Source: Reyranella sp. (lineage in GTDB: Bacteria; Pseudomonadota; Alphaproteobacteria; Reyranellales; Reyranellaceae). Taken from it: a stretch of 9,906 nucleotides of DNA. Positions 6,427-9,906 of the stretch are shown in pieces (position 1 is the stretch's first letter; each line of letters opens with the position of its first letter). Made by a program: the position numbers and the translations under genes. Below the pieces are notes generated by a model. The model saw nothing but the letters and a program-made list of their open reading frames with translations, was not told the DNA's origin and searched no databases. The stretch lies in the NCBI GenBank assembly GCA_004296815.1, contig SCVT01000045.1:1-9906 (forward strand), read 5' to 3'.

Positions 6427-6450
6427 CGGGGCCCCGCATCCGGGGCCCCG
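6427..6450. promoter_or_regulatory. Intercistronic GC hairpin between TAXI and TRAP permease genes
   Basis: CGGGGCCCCG occurs twice, separated by CATC, so the copies form a perfect 10-base GC stem with a 4-base loop. It begins 16 bases after the TAXI stop codon in the direction of the operon and is followed by a broken T stretch (TTTCCATTT on the minus strand). It is well placed as a partial terminator or as an RNA-stabilising hairpin that keeps binding-protein mRNA more abundant than permease mRNA. Each copy is itself palindromic, so other pairings are possible. Confidence 0.7.
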
Positions 6451-6466
6451 CCAGTCTTCTTGTTCG

Positions 6467-7444
6467 TTACGACAGCTTGATGCCCTTTTCGGCGAAGAAC
6501 TTCATGGCGCCGGGATGGAAGGGAACCGAGGAGTTCGCCGCCTTCTGGTTCTCCGGCAGCATGTCGGCCGATGCCTTGTGCGTGGCGACGAGGTCCGCGT
6601 GGTTGTCCCACAGGGTCTTGATGATGGTGTAGGCCTGGTCGTCCTTCATCGTGGCCGGAACGATCAGGATATTCCAGATCGCGATGACCGGAACGGCCGC
6701 GTCCTGGTTCGGATAGGCCTTGGGCTTGATCTCACTCGCTGCAAAGACCGGGCCGTACTTCTTGTTGAGCGCCGGCACGAGCTCGGCGGTCGGGATCAGC
6801 TTGATCTTGACGCCCGCGGTGGCCGCGAGGTCGGTGATCGCCGCGACCGGCGGACCGCCGTTGAAGAAGTAGCCGTCGAGCTTGCCGTCCTTCATGGCGT
6901 TGGTGCTCTCGGCCGGCGACAGGCGCTCGCGCTTGATGTCGGTGAGCTTGAGGCCGAGCTCGTCGATGATGCGCAGCGCCATCACCTCGGAGCCGCTGAC
7001 CGGCGCGCTGGTCGAGATGCGCTTGCCCTTGATGTCGGACAGCTTGTTGATGCCCGTGCCTTCCATCGTCACGAAGTGCACCAGGTTCGGGTAGACGACC
7101 GCAAGGGTGCGCGACTCGACCGGCTTGCCGACGAACTTGTCGAGGCCCTTGATGGCGTCATAGGCGGTATCGCACTGCGTCAGCGCCATGCCGGCCTTGC
7201 CGTCGCGGATCATGTGCATGTTGGCGACCGAACCCGCCGTGGCTTCGGCCGTAACCGCGTAGCCCGGCAGTTTCTTGGTCAGGATGTTCGCCATGGCGCC
7301 ACCCAGCGGGTAGTAGACGGCACCGGTCGTGCCCGTGGCGATCGAGAACTGGTTCGCGTTCTGGGCCAGGGCCGGCAGCGACCAGCCGCCGAGTCCCAGG
7401 GCGCTCGCAGCCGAGCCGGCAGCGATGAATTGGCGTCGATTCAC
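6467..7444 (-). CDS. TAXI-family TRAP transporter solute-binding protein
   Basis: This is a 325-residue periplasmic binding protein that captures the solute and delivers it to the TRAP permease encoded downstream. Residues 1-27 form an export signal, MNRRQFIAAGSAASALGLGG then WSLPALA, with a twin-arginine-like NRRQFI and a likely cut after ALA. The mature part starts with the family signature FSIATGTTGAVYYPLGGAMA (33-52) and continues with GSVANMHMIRDGKAGMALTQ (71-90) and LDGYFFNGGPP (189-199). I chose GTG 7444 because GGAGG (7451-7455) lies six bases upstream and the signal peptide begins exactly there; the frame is open to 7585 but that extension has no export features. TAXI proteins are reported to bind dicarboxylates, glutamate-like or other small organic solutes. 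The ligand here is unknown. Confidence 0.95.
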   Translation of the reverse strand: MNRRQFIAAGSAASALGLGGWSLPALAQNANQFSIATGTTGAVYYPLGGAMANILTKKLPGYAVTAEATAGSVANMHMIRDGKAGMALTQCDTAYDAIKGLDKFVGKPVESRTLAVVYPNLVHFVTMEGTGINKLSDIKGKRISTSAPVSGSEVMALRIIDELGLKLTDIKRERLSPAESTNAMKDGKLDGYFFNGGPPVAAITDLAATAGVKIKLIPTAELVPALNKKYGPVFAASEIKPKAYPNQDAAVPVIAIWNILIVPATMKDDQAYTIIKTLWDNHADLVATHKASADMLPENQKAANSSVPFHPGAMKFFAEKGIKLS

Positions 7445-7450
7445 AATAAG

Positions 7451-7455
7451 CCTCC
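7451..7455 (-). promoter_or_regulatory. Ribosome binding site that fixes the TAXI gene start
   Basis: GGAGG on the minus strand, six bases before GTG 7444. It decides for the GTG start and against the 47-codon-longer frame beginning at 7585. Confidence 0.85.
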
Positions 7456-7593
7456 GTTTGGTTTCCGTCCCCGATGAGGCGCGGAACAAACCACGCCTGC
7501 CCAAACGAGGCAACACGCACAAAATGGCCGATTCCCGGACCTTGGCTCCGCTGACCGGAACCCCCTTGGCCGCCAAACCGACCAAAGGCGCCC

Positions 7594-7621
7594 TTCAACG
7601 ATAACAATTGGATAGTAAGAT
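7594..7621 (+). promoter_or_regulatory. Candidate promoter for the small membrane protein gene
   Basis: TTCAAC (7594-7599) and TAAGAT (7616-7621) are 16 bases apart and match three and four of six consensus bases. The predicted start falls at about 7628, on the GTG itself, which would make the message leaderless. The rest of the 183-base gap (7445-7627) must also hold the promoter of the TAXI/TRAP operon, but I see no convincing boxes for it. Confidence 0.35.
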
Positions 7622-7627
7622 CGGCGC

Positions 7628-8113
7628 GTGATTCACAATCTTACTCTGGTTCACATGCTGCTGGCCGCGGCGTCGGCTGGATGCGTGTACTTGGCTTTAC
7701 GCGAGGTCCGCCGGCGCTACGTCTCCCAGTGGCGTCTCTTCGCGCCCGCCTCGCTCGCGCTCTTCGTCGCCCTCGCCATGGCGCTGCTCCAGATCGCCGC
7801 CCAGCAGCCCCCCTGGACTCTGGGCGCCGCGTTCCTGGCGGGGGCGCTCATCGGTGGCTCCCGCGGCCTGATCATCCCCCTCAAGCATGACATGTACCGG
7901 CCACAAATGGTCGTCTCGAAACCGGCGAAGCTCGTCCTGCTCGGGGTCGCCCTGGCCGTCGCTGCGGTCGCCACTGTCGAGATCATCGCCGCATTCAACG
8001 GCCCCGGCCTGGAAGCCGTGCGTTACTGGGCCGCCCTTGTGGCCAACGCCTGCGCCGGCGCCATGCTGGCACGCGCCGTGGTGCTGACGGTCCGGCTGCA
8101 TCGACACGGATAG
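7628..8113 (+). CDS. Hypothetical integral membrane protein
   Basis: I do not recognise this 161-residue protein. It is strongly hydrophobic, with about five likely membrane segments (roughly 5-24, 36-57, 64-84, 101-123, 133-156). The only polar loop of note is GSRGLIIPLKHDMYRPQMVV (77-96), between the third and fourth segments, with Arg, Lys and His near the membrane face; if the family has a conserved core, it is likely here. Codon use matches the neighbours. The frame starts at GTG 7628, for which I see no clear ribosome binding site. The next in-frame start, ATG 7655, also lacks one and would cut into the first helix. It is divergent from the TAXI/TRAP operon and converges on the methyltransferase gene with only 23 bases between the stops. 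No function is proposed. Confidence 0.75.
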   Translation: MIHNLTLVHMLLAAASAGCVYLALREVRRRYVSQWRLFAPASLALFVALAMALLQIAAQQPPWTLGAAFLAGALIGGSRGLIIPLKHDMYRPQMVVSKPAKLVLLGVALAVAAVATVEIIAAFNGPGLEAVRYWAALVANACAGAMLARAVVLTVRLHRHG

Positions 8114-8136
8114 GAAACTCTTTGAGCGTTCTGGAC

Positions 8137-9228
8137 CTAAGATTCTCTAAGTCTCACTGAGCGCAGAAGAAATTCGCTACCACGATCTTCGTGACGATTG
8201 CGCAGAATCAGCTGTGCCGGATCGTCACTCCGCAAAGTAATCGGAATGGCCCCAGACGCCGCATCGAGTACCCGCTCCTCATCGGAGTAGTGATTGCCCG
8301 CGGCATCAGCCAGCCCAATGCCGACGGTGCCGCTCCGGATTTCCACGAGTAAGTCGACGCGCCACGGTCCGGTCATCCCTGCCATATGCGGGCGCAAATC
8401 GAAACGACAGATGGGCCGAAACGCGCCGGCTTCTCCTCGAAACAAGCGGCCGTCATACGCACCACCTTCCATGATCGGTGAGCCAAGCAGCTCGAACTTG
8501 GTCGAGTCCGTCTCCCGCCCCATTCCCTCATAGACAAAGTCGAGCCACCGGAAGCTTCCCCACGACAACTCCATGTCGAGCACTGTCGTGAGCTTCGCCG
8601 GTTGCAGCCGATGCCGAATCTTTTCGGCGTCATGCCATTCCGCCCAAGGCGTACGGTCCCCGTCCGTCCGCATTCCCCACGTGTCGAAAGGCATCGTCCC
8701 TTCTCGAACCCAACGCTCACGCGGGTAGACCAGCTCGATCCAGCGGCCGCCGACCTTGAGGTGCTTGAGCACCTCCACAGCTTCTCGACGCGCGATATCG
8801 AACGGAACGTGGTGGATCGACCCTATCACCATGACGGCGTCGAACTCACTGAGAGCATCGAACGATAGGTCGTCCCCGATCTGATGCGTAGCGACGTCGA
8901 CACCCTTGAGCTTCGCCACGCGTCTGATGGCGGCGAGATTGCTCGGCACTATGTCCGCGAACGTCCACTGCGCGCCGCGCTCGGCATACTGCAGCCCGTC
9001 GAACCCCAGCCCTCCGCCCAACTCGAGCACGCGCTTGCCGGCGAAATAGTCGTGATAGAGCGGATAGAGTCGGCCCACAACGCTGGTGGCTCGCTTCGCC
9101 GCCATGCCCGACCAGTACGAAAGGAACTGCTCGTCAGGCAAGTCCTGAATGTTGTCTCCGAACACCCGGCCTTCAGCACCTGATGGGACTTCACGCCACT
9201 TGTCACGGTATCTGTCGAGTGCATCCAT
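8137..9228 (-). CDS. Class I SAM-dependent methyltransferase with extra C-terminal domain
   Basis: This is a 363-residue soluble protein. A Rossmann-type methyltransferase core spans about 55-235: motif I VLELGGGLGFDG (67-78), the acidic end of strand 2 FADI (90-93), and the motif IV-like FDAVMVIGSIHHVPFD (129-144) followed by LKHLKVGGRWIELVYP. Residues about 262-363 form a second domain of short hydrophobic strands (WRVDLLVEIRSGTVGIGLAD, AIPITLRS, AQLILRN, SEFLLRSVRL) that looks like a beta-sandwich, such as is appended to some polysaccharide-modifying enzymes. The methyl acceptor is unknown. The frame is open to 9462, but that part overlaps the lysozyme gene and is a shadow. I chose ATG 9228 (MDALDRYRDKW); ATG 9249 is possible, and neither has a strong ribosome site. 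G+C is about 55 percent in two 60-base samples (8161-8220, 8521-8580), well below the neighbours, which hints at horizontal acquisition. Confidence 0.85.
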   Translation of the reverse strand: MDALDRYRDKWREVPSGAEGRVFGDNIQDLPDEQFLSYWSGMAAKRATSVVGRLYPLYHDYFAGKRVLELGGGLGFDGLQYAERGAQWTFADIVPSNLAAIRRVAKLKGVDVATHQIGDDLSFDALSEFDAVMVIGSIHHVPFDIARREAVEVLKHLKVGGRWIELVYPRERWVREGTMPFDTWGMRTDGDRTPWAEWHDAEKIRHRLQPAKLTTVLDMELSWGSFRWLDFVYEGMGRETDSTKFELLGSPIMEGGAYDGRLFRGEAGAFRPICRFDLRPHMAGMTGPWRVDLLVEIRSGTVGIGLADAAGNHYSDEERVLDAASGAIPITLRSDDPAQLILRNRHEDRGSEFLLRSVRLRES

Positions 9229-9334
9229 GGACGACAAGGCTTTCCGCATTGAAGGTTGCCAAGCTAGTAGCAGGGCAGCGGTTGGCTCGCTAGTTGGGTG
9301 ACGCAAGACGTCAGTCGAACCACATGGTGACGCG

Positions 9335-9802
9335 CTAAGGCAGCCCACTCTCCCACATCGCCCGCTCCGCCGCTCGACGGGCGACCAGGCCCGGCAGCTT
9401 CTGCGCCCCGGCAAACACCCAGCGGTCGAACTGCGGCCCGGCCTCGTCGAGGCGACCGGCATTGATCAGCCGCCGCAACGTCGAGGCCTGCAGCGCCCCC
9501 TCGCCCAGGTTGAATGTGAACGACACCAGTGCGTCAAAGCACGGATCCGACAGGGGCACCGCGATCATCCGGCACACGGCCATCTCGTAGCGCGGCAGGT
9601 CGCGCGCAAGCAGATCCTCGCAGGCCGCCTCAGACAGCGGCTCGTCGAAGACCTCGCCCGGCAGCACGACGTGCCCGATGCAGATCGTGGGATGCCCGGC
9701 CGGGCAGATGTAGGTGCGCGGCACCAGGCCCTCGAAGGCCAGGATCAGCGCCCGGCCCCTCGCCGTGGTGTGGCGAAGGGTGAAGGGTGCGTCGAAGGGC
9801 AT
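9335..9802 (-). CDS. Phage-type lysozyme/endolysin, GH24 (T4 lysozyme family)
   Basis: This 155-residue muramidase is of the size of phage endolysins and should cleave the MurNAc-GlcNAc bond of peptidoglycan. Catalytic Glu24 lies in LAFEGL. In T4 lysozyme Glu11, Asp20 and Thr26 are spaced +9 and +15; here those places are Cys33 (YICPAG) and Thr39 (HPTICIGH), so the aspartate is replaced by cysteine. Later family blocks are present: ALVSFTFNLGEGAL (91-104), FDRWVFAGAQKLPGL (125-139) and RRAAERAMW (142-150). There is no signal peptide or SAR-type helix, so release would need a holin, which is not in view. The start at ATG 9802 is supported by AAGGAGG (9811-9817) eight bases upstream. It may be a prophage remnant or a domesticated enzyme. 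It precedes the methyltransferase on the same strand with a 106-base gap. Confidence 0.9.
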   Translation of the reverse strand: MPFDAPFTLRHTTARGRALILAFEGLVPRTYICPAGHPTICIGHVVLPGEVFDEPLSEAACEDLLARDLPRYEMAVCRMIAVPLSDPCFDALVSFTFNLGEGALQASTLRRLINAGRLDEAGPQFDRWVFAGAQKLPGLVARRAAERAMWESGLP

Positions 9803-9835
9803 CGGTCAATCCTCCTTAGCGAGAGCGGTTGCGAA

Positions 9836-9853
9836 CGCCGGCTTGCGCCGGCG
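9836..9853 (-). terminator. GC hairpin with GCAA loop, possible transcription or mRNA end
   Basis: Perfect 7-base arms CGCCGGC / GCCGGCG enclose a 4-base loop that reads GCAA on the minus strand, a GNRA tetraloop, so the RNA hairpin should be very stable. It starts 8 bases after the stop of the partial frame at 9862-9906. No T run follows, so it is not a classic terminator. Confidence 0.4.
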
Positions 9854-9861
9854 CAGGCTCC

Positions 9862-9906
9862 TCAACCCCTCCCGCGTTCCTTGTTGAAGGTCCGGTTGCC
9901 GAACCA
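9862..9906 (-). CDS. C-terminal end of an unidentified leftward gene
   Basis: The last 14 codons and a TGA stop (9862-9864) of a frame entering from the right edge are visible: WFGNRTFNKERGRG. Of the three leftward frames here, this one has G or C at 12 of 14 third codon positions, which fits coding sequence in this genome, while the other two do not. A stable hairpin follows its stop. It lies just upstream of the lysozyme gene on the same strand. The fragment is too short to name. Confidence 0.45.
   Translation of the reverse strand, partial: WFGNRTFNKERGRG

Noticed and set aside
4361..6439. Long alternative-frame reading frames across the TRAP permease
   Set aside because: They are Arg/His/Gly-rich shadows of a high-GC coding strand, with no recognisable motifs, while the TRAP frame has clear family blocks.
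7455..7507. Seven-base inverted repeat CGTTTGG / CCAAACG upstream of the TAXI gene
   Set aside because: The arms are short and about 39 bases apart, at chance level in a region of this length and composition.
7445..7585. 47-residue extension of the TAXI protein before the signal peptide
   Set aside because: GGAGG plus a GTG with a textbook export signal directly follows; the extension would bury the signal and has no ribosome site.
9229..9462. N-terminal extension of the methyltransferase frame (about 78 residues, Arg/Ser/Pro-rich)
   Set aside because: It overlaps the well-supported lysozyme gene in another frame, has shadow-like composition, and the recognisable protein begins at MDALDRYRDKW.
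9806..9904. Alternative leftward frame at the right edge ending KED* just before the lysozyme ATG
   Set aside because: Its third codon positions are poor in G/C compared with the frame ending at 9862, and its stop simply coincides with the lysozyme ribosome-site region.

Overview
The window is high-GC DNA with short intergenic gaps. Codon use and gene families (TAXI-type TRAP transporter, XRE-cupin regulator, OmpA lipoprotein, GH24 lysozyme) fit an alphaproteobacterium, perhaps of the Rhodospirillales/Hyphomicrobiales kind. That placement is inference from style and families; no 16S or other marker gene is present. There are nine complete protein genes, one complete tRNA gene, and one truncated gene at each edge. 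No CRISPR array, insertion sequence or rRNA gene was seen.

Left part (1-1250): an XRE-cupin transcription factor and the start of an EamA/DMT-family permease form a leftward operon with a 4-base ATGA overlap. A strong imperfect palindrome (700-726) lies on the start codon of the regulator gene. A small DUF551-like gene is transcribed away from it and ends at a bidirectional terminator (1204-1230).

Middle left (1248-4400): an OmpA-family lipoprotein with a cysteine-containing tail and an amidohydrolase-2 family metal-dependent hydrolase both point left. A tRNA-Thr(GGT) gene and a stand-alone HlyD-type periplasmic adaptor point right.

Middle right (4387-8113): a TAXI substrate-binding protein and a fused TRAP permease form a leftward two-gene operon for a secondary transporter of an organic acid or similar solute. 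A very stable hairpin (6427-6450) lies between the two genes. A small membrane protein of unknown function is divergent from this operon.

Right part (8137-9906): a class I SAM methyltransferase with an extra C-terminal, probably beta-rich domain sits in a stretch of clearly lower G+C, next to a phage-type GH24 lysozyme that has cysteine where T4 lysozyme has Asp20. The last 45 bases look like the end of another leftward gene.

Most of the window is ordinary chromosomal content. I see no multi-gene system that I would call new. The points most worth a second look are the palindrome over the XRE-cupin start, the methyltransferase domain fusion in its low-GC patch, the Cys-variant lysozyme, the hairpin inside the TRAP operon, and the OmpA lipoprotein with Asp-Glu after its lipidated cysteine. 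Several gene starts were moved from the longest open frame on ribosome-binding-site and signal-peptide evidence.
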